From an uncultured bacterium (GTDB taxonomy: Bacteria; Patescibacteriota; Patescibacteriia; UBA1558; GWA2-36-10): a stretch of 17,364 nt of DNA. Made by a program: the position numbers and the translations under genes. The stretch lies in NCBI GenBank assembly GCA_937870675.1, contig CALMZN010000076.1, forward strand, positions 1 through 17,364, in the 5' to 3' direction. The stretch's first letter is position 1, and every line of letters begins with the position of its first letter. Shown here piece after piece: positions 6,965-13,922 of this stretch. The notes under the pieces are model-generated. The model was not told the origin of the DNA. It did not search any database and was given only the letters and a program-made list of their open reading frames with translations.

Positions 6965-8203
6965 TTATTTTTTGCTTACCTCTATAGGAGTTGTTTCAGC
7001 TGGAGCGGTTTTTTTGGCTTTGGTTTTTTTGCCGTCCGAGGCGGACTTCCCACTTTCCTTTTCAGCGGGCTCTTCTTTGGCTTCGGTCTTGGCTTTTTTT
7101 GGTCCTTTGAGAGATAGACCGAGGCGGTGATTCTCGGGCTCAATGGTCAAGATAGTGAAATCATAATTTTCACCAACCTTGATGGCGGCATCAGGAGAAT
7201 TGATTTTTTTGTCACTTAATTCAGAGATGTGTACCAAGCCGTGGATGTCATGATCCAGTTCCACAAAAGCGCCAAAAGGATTGACTTTCAAAACCTTGCC
7301 CCTGACCTTGTCGTTGACTTTGTAGCGCTCTTGGACTTTGATCCAAGGATCTTTTTGTAATTTTTTTATAGATAAAGAAATTTTGGTTTCTTCAATTTCA
7401 ATAATTTCGGCTTCTACTTGTTCGCCAACTTTGATAATATCGCGAGGGTCGTCAATGCGTTGCCAAGCCAATTCTGAAATATGGACCAAGCCCTCTAGGC
7501 CATCGCCAAATTCCACAAAAGCGCCAAAGTTCACCACGCCAGTGACGCGGCCTTTGATTTTGTCGCCAACTTTGAATTGGGAGACCACTTTTTTCTGCTT
7601 GTCATCCCAAGCGGCTTTTTCAGAGACAATCAGTTTTTCATCTTTTTCATTGACATCAATAATTTTGGTTTTCAGCATTTGATTGGTAAAGCTTTTTAAG
7701 TGGGTCAAGATTTTGTTCTTGTCTCCGCCATCAATGCGAGGATAGTGCTCGATAGTCAGCTGAGACACCGGCAAAAAGCCAATAACATTGCCCAATTTGA
7801 TCATCAGGCCACCTTTGTTGGCGTCAATGACTTTGCAGTCAACGATTTCGCCGGTTTTGTATATTTTTTCTAAATTATCCCAGGCCTTCTTATGGCCAGC
7901 TTCGCGTAAGGATAATTCCATGTAGCCATTTTCATTGTCTAGGCCTACAACAGTAGCGTGAGCTTTGTCGCCAATTTTTAAATTGGAAAATTCAGTGGAT
8001 TCATCATAGATTTCGCGGCCACGAATAATACCGGTAGTAATACCGGCTAGGTCTAGATAAATCTCATTTTTAGAGATACTGATCACAGTACCTTCCACCA
8101 AATCGCCAACTCGTGGAACTTTTATAGCGCTATCTTGTTCCAGCAACACATCCATAGGATGGTCGGATTTAACAGTTTTGTCGGTGGGTTTTTTGCTTGT
8201 CAT
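6965..8203 (-). CDS. rpsA: Ribosomal protein S1-like RNA-binding protein, four S1 domains
   Basis: A 412-residue protein made of four S1 (OB-fold) RNA-binding domains at about 30-101, 116-195, 211-281 and 297-366, followed by a lysine/alanine/glutamate-rich disordered tail (368-412). The last two domains are the most canonical, each with (F/P)FGAFVE followed by GLVHISELS-like motifs. S1 helps the 30S subunit hold mRNAs lacking strong Shine-Dalgarno sequences, which suits this window, where most starts lack one. Four domains rather than the six of E. coli is usual outside proteobacteria. It is the first gene of a minus-strand run towards ftsH. Confidence 0.9.
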   Translation of the reverse strand: MTSKKPTDKTVKSDHPMDVLLEQDSAIKVPRVGDLVEGTVISISKNEIYLDLAGITTGIIRGREIYDESTEFSNLKIGDKAHATVVGLDNENGYMELSLREAGHKKAWDNLEKIYKTGEIVDCKVIDANKGGLMIKLGNVIGFLPVSQLTIEHYPRIDGGDKNKILTHLKSFTNQMLKTKIIDVNEKDEKLIVSEKAAWDDKQKKVVSQFKVGDKIKGRVTGVVNFGAFVEFGDGLEGLVHISELAWQRIDDPRDIIKVGEQVEAEIIEIEETKISLSIKKLQKDPWIKVQERYKVNDKVRGKVLKVNPFGAFVELDHDIHGLVHISELSDKKINSPDAAIKVGENYDFTILTIEPENHRLGLSLKGPKKAKTEAKEEPAEKESGKSASDGKKTKAKKTAPAETTPIEVSKK

Positions 8204-8223
8204 TTAATTATTAAGTGTTAACC

Positions 8224-8271
8224 TATGACCGGAGTCATAAGTTCTTGAGGATGTGAGCAAAAATTCACAAG
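8224..8271 (-). promoter_or_regulatory. Structured leader candidate upstream of the S1-like gene
   Basis: Two inverted repeats lie just upstream of the S1-like start: TATGAC/GTCATA (8224-8229, 8234-8239) and TGTGA/TCACA (8252-8256, 8265-8269). They could fold in the 5' leader. S1 is known to autoregulate translation in some bacteria, so this is a reasonable place for a control element, but no known motif was recognised and no clear promoter was found. Confidence 0.25.
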
Positions 8272-8350
8272 CCAAGATGTTTGATTAAAAAATTTAAGTT
8301 GCTTTATATTAACACAAAGTTTCAAATAAATCAAGGGGCTGGCTTTCCAT

Positions 8351-8475
8351 TGTCATCCCGGGCTTCTGCCGGAGGCGGACAGGTGATCCGGGGTCTACCA
8401 TTGATTTGCCATTGGTACAACAATGGTAGATTCCCGCTTTCGCCCGCTTCGCTTCGAGGCGAGCGGGAATGACAG
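8351..8475. repeat. Palindromic repeat element bounded by TGTCAT...ATGACA
   Basis: Ends TGTCATCCCG and CGGGAATGACA are inverted with one extra base. Inside are a second inverted pair, CTACCATTG (8395-8403) and CAATGGTAG (8431-8439), and a GC-rich core with GCTTCGAGGCGAGC. Together these make a multi-branched palindrome of the REP/MITE type with no protein gene. It lies between divergent transcription units (the S1-like gene leftwards, the MBL-fold gene rightwards). The rest of the 8204-8601 gap holds only the leader repeats and the promoter at 8537. Confidence 0.8.
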
Positions 8476-8536
8476 CAGAGGGGGTATTGAGCCCTAAAAA
8501 GCCCTATTTTTAGGCATATTTTTGCTTATTTTTGTA

Positions 8537-8565
8537 TTTACAATTATCATAAATTATGATAAAAT
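8537..8565 (+). promoter_or_regulatory. Strong promoter with overlapping palindromic operator candidate
   Basis: TTTACA (8537-8542) and TAAAAT (8560-8565) have 17-base spacing and an extended TG at 8557-8558. Each hexamer matches five of six. The spacer and -10 are covered by a perfect inverted repeat, TTATCAT-AAATT-ATGATAA (8544-8562). A dimeric repressor bound there would block RNA polymerase. The predicted start near 8572 gives a leader of about 30 bases to the ATG at 8602. It probably drives the MBL-fold, membrane and gyrA genes. Confidence 0.6.
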
Positions 8566-8601
8566 AAAGGCGATTTAATAAGTTTAAATAGCTTAAAAAT
8601 T

Positions 8602-9207
8602 ATGTATATTTCGTGGCATGGCAACAACTATTTCAAGATACAAAATAGTCAGCATAGTATTGTTTTGAACCCTTATTCTTTAGACAAAAATTTTAAGTAT
8701 GGCAAAGCCAAAGGCGATGTGGCTATTTTTACTGACCCCCAAGGCGTTGGGGTCTCTAAGCTAGACGAAGAGGCCATGGTTATCACTAGCGCTGGCGAAT
8801 ATGAAACCAAGGATATTTTTGTTTATGGTCGTCAGACCAACGGTCATTTGATTTATTTAATTATTTTTGAAGATGTGCGTATTGCTTTCTTGGGCGAATA
8901 TGGACATCAAGTTTTGACTGACAAAGATTTGGAGCTGGTATCGGGCGCGGATATTTTGTTAGTGCCGGTTGGCGGTGGCGCAATGGCCAATGCCAAAGAA
9001 GCCAACAACATCATCGGGCAGATAGAGCCCAGATTGGTCATCCCCAGCGCCTATCAGGTCAAGGAATTGAAAAATAAAGCGGATGCTTTGGAATTATTTA
9101 TCAAAGAGTTTGGGGTTAAGCCCGAGGAGCATGACAAGTTCAAAGTCAGCGCCAAAGATTTGCCCCAAGACGATTTGAAATTAGTGATCTTAAAACCGCA
9201 AGTATGA
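8602..9207 (+). CDS. MBL-fold protein lacking the usual metal ligands
   Basis: A 201-residue protein of the metallo-beta-lactamase fold (the COG2220/UPF0173-like group of small Zn-dependent hydrolases). The start WHGNNYFKI (5-13), the central GEYE...IFVYG (65-76), and LLVPVGGG...IEPRLVIPSAY (119-151) match the family scaffold. The ligand sites do not: where HxHxDH is expected there is FTDPQGVGVSKLDE (43-56), the usual LGD is LGE (97-99), and the usual IPMHY is IPSAY (147-151). It is therefore probably not a metal hydrolase and may be structural or regulatory. Its TGA stop overlaps the next gene's ATG by four bases. Confidence 0.8.
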   Translation: MYISWHGNNYFKIQNSQHSIVLNPYSLDKNFKYGKAKGDVAIFTDPQGVGVSKLDEEAMVITSAGEYETKDIFVYGRQTNGHLIYLIIFEDVRIAFLGEYGHQVLTDKDLELVSGADILLVPVGGGAMANAKEANNIIGQIEPRLVIPSAYQVKELKNKADALELFIKEFGVKPEEHDKFKVSAKDLPQDDLKLVILKPQV

Positions 9208-9536
9208 TAATTTTACAAAACAACAAAAACAAAATTTATTTAACACTACTTTTGTCCTTGTTGACTTTTGTGGGCCTGATCTTTGTCTGGCAGAAATTCA
9301 GTGTTTCTTCACAAGCCGCCCCTAGCCCAGAAGTAAAAAATGACAACATCGAAGTCAGTTCTATCAGTCAAGATATTCAGAATAATTTGGAGCTAGCCAA
9401 GTTGCAGTGGAGTAATATGCAAGAGCAATTGTTAAAGACCCAAAAGCAACAAGAGTTATTCAAGGCCGCGCAAGAATATTTGAAAAATAAAGCATCTTCA
9501 ACACCAACCAGTACAGCGTCTAGTACTGTTAACTAA
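9204..9536 (+). CDS. Small membrane-anchored coiled-coil protein, unknown function
   Basis: A 110-residue protein with a short cytoplasmic start, one membrane segment (about 11-29), a glutamine/lysine/leucine-rich stretch likely to form a helix or coiled coil (about 54-94), and a serine/threonine-rich tail (97-108). By positive-inside reasoning the helical part should lie outside the membrane. It overlaps the MBL-fold gene by four bases (ATGA) and ends 17 bases before gyrA, so all three are probably one transcript. No domain was recognised. Confidence 0.75.
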   Translation: MIILQNNKNKIYLTLLLSLLTFVGLIFVWQKFSVSSQAAPSPEVKNDNIEVSSISQDIQNNLELAKLQWSNMQEQLLKTQKQQELFKAAQEYLKNKASSTPTSTASSTVN

Positions 9537-9553
9537 GAGTAGATAATAGTTTT

Positions 9554-12070
9554 ATGCCTAAAGTAAAATCAACAAAAGCAAAAGATAAAAAACCCGAGTC
9601 AAAAGATTTGGTAGCCATTGGTGATTCCCAAAACGGCGGTCGTATAGAACCACTGTCTTTGGTAGAGGAAATGCAAAGCTCTTATCTTGACTATGCCATG
9701 AGTGTCATTGTCTCTCGCGCTTTGCCTGATGTCCGCGATGGTTTGAAGCCAGTGCATCGTCGGATTTTGTATGCGATGTGGAGTGTCGGTCTGAAGCACA
9801 ATGTCAAGTTCAGAAAATCAGCCACAGTGGTCGGTGAAGTGATGGGTAAATATCATCCGCATGGCGACTCAGCTATTTATGATACTATGGCGCGTATGGC
9901 CCAGAATTTTGCCATGCGCTATACCTTGGTCAATGGCCAAGGAAATTTTGGCTCGATGGATGGTGATCGGCCAGCGGCCATGCGCTACACTGAAGCCAAG
10001 CTAGAGGCATTGGCTGAAGAATTAATGATTGATATTGATAGAAACACTGTTGATTTTGTGCCCAACTATGATGGTAGCCGTCAGGAGCCAAAAGTATTGC
10101 CAGCCAAATTGCCGAACCTATTACTCAATGGCGCTACTGGTATTGCTGTCGGTATGTCGACCGCTATTCCACCGCACAACTTGGGTGAATTGATTGACGC
10201 TATTGTGATGGTCATAGAAAATCCCGAGGCCACAATTGATGACTTGCTGGAGTTTGTCAAAGGGCCAGATTATCCGACTGGCGGTGTGATCTATAGCGCG
10301 GAAGATATCAAGACCGTCTATGCCACTGGTCGAGGCGGTATTGTCTGTCGCGGAGAAGCAGAGATTAGCGAGACCAAAGCTGGTCAATATCAAATAGTGA
10401 TCACCTCTATTCCTTATCAAGTCAACAAAGCCACGCTACTTGAGAAGATTGCCCAGCTAGTCAAAGACAAAAAAATTGACGGCATCAAAGATTTGCGTGA
10501 TGAGTCGGACAGGCATGGTGTCCGCGTGGTGATTGAGCTCAAAAAAGAATCTTATCCCAAGAAAGTTTTGAATAATCTTTACAAGTATACCCAACTCCAA
10601 GAGACCTTTCACGTCAATATGTTGGCCTTGGTGGATGGCTTGCAACCTCGGGTACTGACTTTGAAAAACATTTTGGAAGAATACATCAAGCACCGCCAAG
10701 TAGTGGTAGTCAGACGCACGCAGTTTGATTTGGACAAAGCCAAAGAGCGGGCGCATATTTTGGAGGGCTTGAATATTGCTTTGGACAAGATTGATATGGT
10801 CATCAGGACTATTCGCGCCTCCCGCGACAAAGAAGTAGCCAAGGTCAATTTGATGACTAAGTTTAAGCTCTCGGAAAGACAAGCGGTGGCTATTTTGGAA
10901 ATGCGCTTGCAGAATTTGGCCAACCTAGAAAGATTGAAGATCGAACAAGAATTGAAAGATAAATTAAAGTTAATCAAGGAGTTGTCGGCTATATTAAGTA
11001 GCAAAGCCAAAGTGTTAGGCATCATCAAAGATGAACTTCGTGATTTGCGCGCTCGCTTTGCTGATGAGCGCCGAACCCGCGTAGTGAAGTCCGCAGTCAA
11101 TAAAATGAACACGGAGGACTTGATACCCAATGAAGCCACAGTCATTACCTTGACGCATGATGGCTATATCAAGCGTCTGTCGCCAGAGATTTTCAAAACC
11201 CAAGGTCGAGGTGGCAAGGGAGTGATAGGCCTGACCACCAAAGAGCAAGATGAGGTGCAATTATTTTTGGCTACCAACACGCATGCTGATCTGATGTTTT
11301 TCACCAGCAAGGGTAGGGTCTTTCAGCTCAAGGCCTATGAGGTGCCAGCTATGTCACGGACCTCCAAAGGGCAAAATATTGTCAACTTTTTACAATTATC
11401 TCCAGAAGAAAAAATATCGTCTATTTTGCAGAGTGAAGATTTTAGCGCCTTCAAATATTTTGTGATGGTGACTCGCTTGGGTATTATCAAAAAAGTAGCC
11501 CTAGATCAATTCAGCAATGTCCGTAGTTCAGGCCTCATTGCCATCAAACTAAAGGGTGATGATTCATTGAATTGGGTCCAGCCATCAACTGGCAAAGATG
11601 AGATTATTTTGGTGACAGCCAATGGTCAGTCCATCAGATTCCGCGAAAAAGATGTGCGGGATATGGGACGCAATGCTTCAGGTGTGCGTTCAGTCCGCCT
11701 CAAGAAAAATGACGAGGTAGTGGGCTTTGATATTATCGTGGAAGGCAAAGCTGGAAAAGACGAGCAACTATTTGTCATTATGGCACACGGCTTTGGCAAG
11801 CGTACGGGCTTGTCTGCCTACAAGGTGCAAGCCCGAGGCGGTTCAGGCATCAAGACCGCTCAAGTGAGCGCTAAGACCGGCGCTATTGTCAGCGCGCGCA
11901 TTATCAGTTCCCGCGTGGAGAGTGAAGATATTATTATCATTTCCAAAAAAGGCCAAGTCATTCGCTTGCCCATAAAGGCAGTGAGTATCTTAGGGCGAGC
12001 TACCCAAGGCGTGCGCTTGATGCGCTTCAAAGATGCTGACGACAAAGTGTCAAATATTACGTTTATATAA
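9554..12070 (+). CDS. gyrA: DNA gyrase subunit A
   Basis: Breakage-reunion subunit of DNA gyrase, which introduces negative supercoils with GyrB (not in this window). The catalytic tyrosine is Y145 in AAMRYTEAKL. The quinolone-determining region reads HPHGDSAIYD (101-110), with S106 and D110 equivalent to E. coli S83 and D87, so it is wild type there. The C-terminal beta-pinwheel carries the GyrA box QGRGGKG (550-556), which separates gyrase from topoisomerase IV ParC. The first 30 residues, lysine-rich, are an extension before the conserved IEPLSLVEEMQSSYLDYAM core. At 838 residues the length is normal. It follows the small membrane protein by 17 bases and lacks an evident Shine-Dalgarno sequence. 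Confidence 0.97.
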   Translation: MPKVKSTKAKDKKPESKDLVAIGDSQNGGRIEPLSLVEEMQSSYLDYAMSVIVSRALPDVRDGLKPVHRRILYAMWSVGLKHNVKFRKSATVVGEVMGKYHPHGDSAIYDTMARMAQNFAMRYTLVNGQGNFGSMDGDRPAAMRYTEAKLEALAEELMIDIDRNTVDFVPNYDGSRQEPKVLPAKLPNLLLNGATGIAVGMSTAIPPHNLGELIDAIVMVIENPEATIDDLLEFVKGPDYPTGGVIYSAEDIKTVYATGRGGIVCRGEAEISETKAGQYQIVITSIPYQVNKATLLEKIAQLVKDKKIDGIKDLRDESDRHGVRVVIELKKESYPKKVLNNLYKYTQLQETFHVNMLALVDGLQPRVLTLKNILEEYIKHRQVVVVRRTQFDLDKAKERAHILEGLNIALDKIDMVIRTIRASRDKEVAKVNLMTKFKLSERQAVAILEMRLQNLANLERLKIEQELKDKLKLIKELSAILSSKAKVLGIIKDELRDLRARFADERRTRVVKSAVNKMNTEDLIPNEATVITLTHDGYIKRLSPEIFKTQGRGGKGVIGLTTKEQDEVQLFLATNTHADLMFFTSKGRVFQLKAYEVPAMSRTSKGQNIVNFLQLSPEEKISSILQSEDFSAFKYFVMVTRLGIIKKVALDQFSNVRSSGLIAIKLKGDDSLNWVQPSTGKDEIILVTANGQSIRFREKDVRDMGRNASGVRSVRLKKNDEVVGFDIIVEGKAGKDEQLFVIMAHGFGKRTGLSAYKVQARGGSGIKTAQVSAKTGAIVSARIISSRVESEDIIIISKKGQVIRLPIKAVSILGRATQGVRLMRFKDADDKVSNITFI

Positions 12071-12078
12071 AATAATCA

Positions 12079-12120
12079 ACCCTCCTTCGCCCCTCGACCA
12101 TACTCGGGACTATGGAGGGT
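12079..12120. repeat. Palindromic repeat between gyrA and ruvB
   Basis: ACCCTCC (12079-12085) pairs with GGAGGGT (12114-12120), with an inner CCCTCGA...CGGG. There is no T-tract, so it is a poor intrinsic terminator. It resembles the repeat-like insert in the recombinase gene at 704-764 (CCCTCGA-type words on one strand). Its 3' arm contains GGAGG and a GTG that opens the ruvB frame, but this is probably coincidence. Confidence 0.6.
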
Positions 12121-12136
12121 GAAATATAAATATTTC

Positions 12137-13150
12137 ATGAGCGAACGAGTCATTTCAGCCGTAGAACAAAGCTCTGACAAGGTGCTAGACCTTACTTTAC
12201 GGCCGCAAAATTTACAGGACTATATCGGCCAGCAACAAGTCAAGGCCAATCTTGATATTGTTTTGCAGGCGGCCAAGGGAAGAAGTGAACCATTGGATCA
12301 TGTCTTGCTCTATGGACCGCCGGGCTTGGGCAAGACCACTCTAGCGCACATCATAGCCCGCGAAATGGGCGCGGGCATCAAAGTGACCTCAGGGCCAGCC
12401 ATTACCAAGGCCGGAGATCTGGCGGCGGTGATTACCAACTTACAGCCCGGCGATGTTTTGTTTATTGACGAAATACATCGCCTCAACAAAACCATTGAGG
12501 AAATACTCTATCCAGCCATGGAGGATTTTGCTTTGGATATCATTTTGGGCAAAGGCCCTTCAGCGCAAATATTGCGCTTGGATTTACCCAAATTTACCTT
12601 GATCGGTGCTACTACTAGATACAATCTTTTGTCTTCACCCCTGCGTGATAGATTTGGCATGACTTTTCGTCTGGATTTCTACAGTCCCGAGGAGCTAGCG
12701 GATATTCTCAAGCGCTCGGCTAATATTTTGGGAGTGCAGATCGTGCCTGAGGCCAGGAAAGAAATAGCAGATCGCAGTCGGGCGACTCCGCGTATTGCCA
12801 ATCGCATTTTGAAGCGCGTCAGGGACTATGCTCAAGTCAAGTCAGATGGTAATGTGTCAGTTGAACTGACCAAAAAATCTCTTGATCTAATGGCCATTGA
12901 TAAATACGGCCTGGATGATCTAGATCGCCGTTTGCTAAAAATTTTGATAGAAAATTTCAAAGGCGGACCAGTGGGTCTCAACACCCTAGCGGCCGCTATC
13001 CAAGAAGAAGCCGGCACTATTGAAGAAATCTTTGAACCCTATCTGATGCAGCTCGGGTTTCTAGCACGCACCGCCAAAGGCCGCGTAGCTACTTCACGGG
13101 CCTATGAGTATTTTGGACTCAAAGCGCCGGATAGCGATAAATTATTTTAA
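12137..13150 (+). CDS. ruvB: Holliday junction branch migration ATPase RuvB
   Basis: Hexameric AAA+ motor that, with RuvA, migrates Holliday junctions during recombinational repair. Starting at ATG 12137 (MSERVISAVEQ), Walker A is GPPGLGKT (60-67), Walker B with DEIH is at 111-114, and sensor/arginine-finger region GATTRYNLLSSPLRDRFG follows. The C-terminal winged helix ends near SRAYEYFGL. At 337 residues it is full length. The frame stays open to a GTG at 12119, but that codon lies within the palindrome and adds six residues outside the family consensus, so the ATG is preferred. queH starts two bases after its stop. Confidence 0.96.
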   Translation: MSERVISAVEQSSDKVLDLTLRPQNLQDYIGQQQVKANLDIVLQAAKGRSEPLDHVLLYGPPGLGKTTLAHIIAREMGAGIKVTSGPAITKAGDLAAVITNLQPGDVLFIDEIHRLNKTIEEILYPAMEDFALDIILGKGPSAQILRLDLPKFTLIGATTRYNLLSSPLRDRFGMTFRLDFYSPEELADILKRSANILGVQIVPEARKEIADRSRATPRIANRILKRVRDYAQVKSDGNVSVELTKKSLDLMAIDKYGLDDLDRRLLKILIENFKGGPVGLNTLAAAIQEEAGTIEEIFEPYLMQLGFLARTAKGRVATSRAYEYFGLKAPDSDKLF

Positions 13151-13152
13151 GA

Positions 13153-13698
13153 ATGAAATCAAAACTATTACTCCACGCCTGTTGCGCGCCATGCTCTATA
13201 TATGTTTTACAAAAATTGTCAGCTGACTACGAGGTGACAATTTATTTTTATGATCCCAATATTCATCCTAAGCTAGAGTACAATAAGCGCCGCGATGAGC
13301 TGAAAAAATACGCTACTAAACTACAGTTGGATTTTGTAGAAGGGCCATACGATAGCGCTCGTTGGCTAGAGAGGACTAAGGGTTTGGAAAACGAGCCAGA
13401 AAGAGGCCAGCGCTGTGAAATTTGTTTTGATATCCGCTTAGCCGAGTCAGCTAGATATGCCAAGGAAAATGATTTTGACTATTGGACTACGGTCTTGTCT
13501 ATCAGCCCACACAAAGATCATAAGCAAATCAATCGAGTGGGCCAGAGGATTGCCGACATTGTGGGTCTGCCATTTATCACTGCTGATTGGAAAAAAAATG
13601 ATGGCTTCAAGATAGCTAACCAGCTATCAAAACAAGAAAATTTTTATCGGCAGGATTATTGTGGATGTATTTATTCGAAAAATAATAAAAGCGTCTAG
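13153..13698 (+). CDS. queH: Epoxyqueuosine reductase QueH
   Basis: Iron-sulfur enzyme (former DUF208) that reduces epoxyqueuosine to queuosine at position 34 of tRNA, the last step of the pathway, replacing the cobalamin-dependent QueG. The cysteine pattern is intact: HACCAPCS (C10, C11, C14), RCEICFD (C88, C91) and YCGCIYS (C170, C172). DYWTTVLSISPHKDH (109-123) is also typical. At 181 residues it is a normal length for this family. It follows ruvB after two bases, so it is co-transcribed, and precedes queA, which makes its substrate. Confidence 0.93.
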   Translation: MKSKLLLHACCAPCSIYVLQKLSADYEVTIYFYDPNIHPKLEYNKRRDELKKYATKLQLDFVEGPYDSARWLERTKGLENEPERGQRCEICFDIRLAESARYAKENDFDYWTTVLSISPHKDHKQINRVGQRIADIVGLPFITADWKKNDGFKIANQLSKQENFYRQDYCGCIYSKNNKSV

Positions 13699-13700
13699 TG

Positions 13701-13821
13701 GTCATTCTGGAGGCCATGAGCGTGAGCGAATGGCCGATAGAATCTAAAAGAATAAATTAATACTGTGGATTCTATCGCTCCCCCAGCCGCTCGCGAGCGG
13801 CTGGGGTCGGTCCAGAATGAC
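13701..13821. repeat. Palindromic repeat element bounded by GTCATTCTGGA...TCCAGAATGAC
   Basis: Perfect 11-base terminal inverted repeats (13701-13711, 13811-13821) enclose an inner pair, CGATAGAATC (13735-13744)/GATTCTATCG (13768-13777), and a perfect 26-base palindrome (13781-13806, centred on CTCG/CGAG). It has no reading frame of its own. Its ends GTCAT...ATGAC match the neighbouring element and the one at 8351-8475, suggesting one family of small mobile palindromes. Confidence 0.85.
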
Positions 13822-13832
13822 GAAAGTTCGGG

Positions 13833-13910
13833 GTCATTGCGAGGAACAAAGTGACGAAGCAATCCACACTTGTAGATTGCCACGTCGAGTTCAGCTCGAC
13901 TCGCAATGAC
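13833..13910. repeat. Palindromic repeat element bounded by GTCATTGCGAG...CTCGCAATGAC
   Basis: Perfect 11-base terminal inverted repeats (13833-13843, 13900-13910) enclose GCAATC (13859-13864)/GATTGC (13875-13880) and GTCGAG/CTCGAC (13884-13889, 13895-13900). The words GTCATTGCGAG and GACGAAGCAATC are those of a dispersed repeat I know from many unrelated bacterial genomes. It ends 12 bases before the queA ATG and stays open in the queA frame. Confidence 0.85.
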
Positions 13911-13922
13911 AATTTGAAACAT

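Noticed and set aside
8281..8472. Open reading frame of 63 codons on the plus strand
   Set aside because: It runs through the palindromic repeat at 8351-8475, and its translation is typical repeat translation with no protein-like features.
10609..11145. Long minus-strand open frame inside gyrA
   Set aside because: It is the shadow of gyrA, which has full-length family motifs on the plus strand.
12079..12120. gyrA terminator
   Set aside because: The hairpin has no T-tract on either side and shares words with other repeats, so it was called a repeat instead.
13695..13922. Open reading frame of 75 codons on the minus strand between queH and queA
   Set aside because: It consists almost entirely of the two palindromic elements; long open frames are a by-product of their GC-rich symmetry.
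13851..13922. Upstream GTG start for queA
   Set aside because: The 24 added codons are repeat sequence, and the family start (MNIKLFDYHLP) matches the ATG at 13923.
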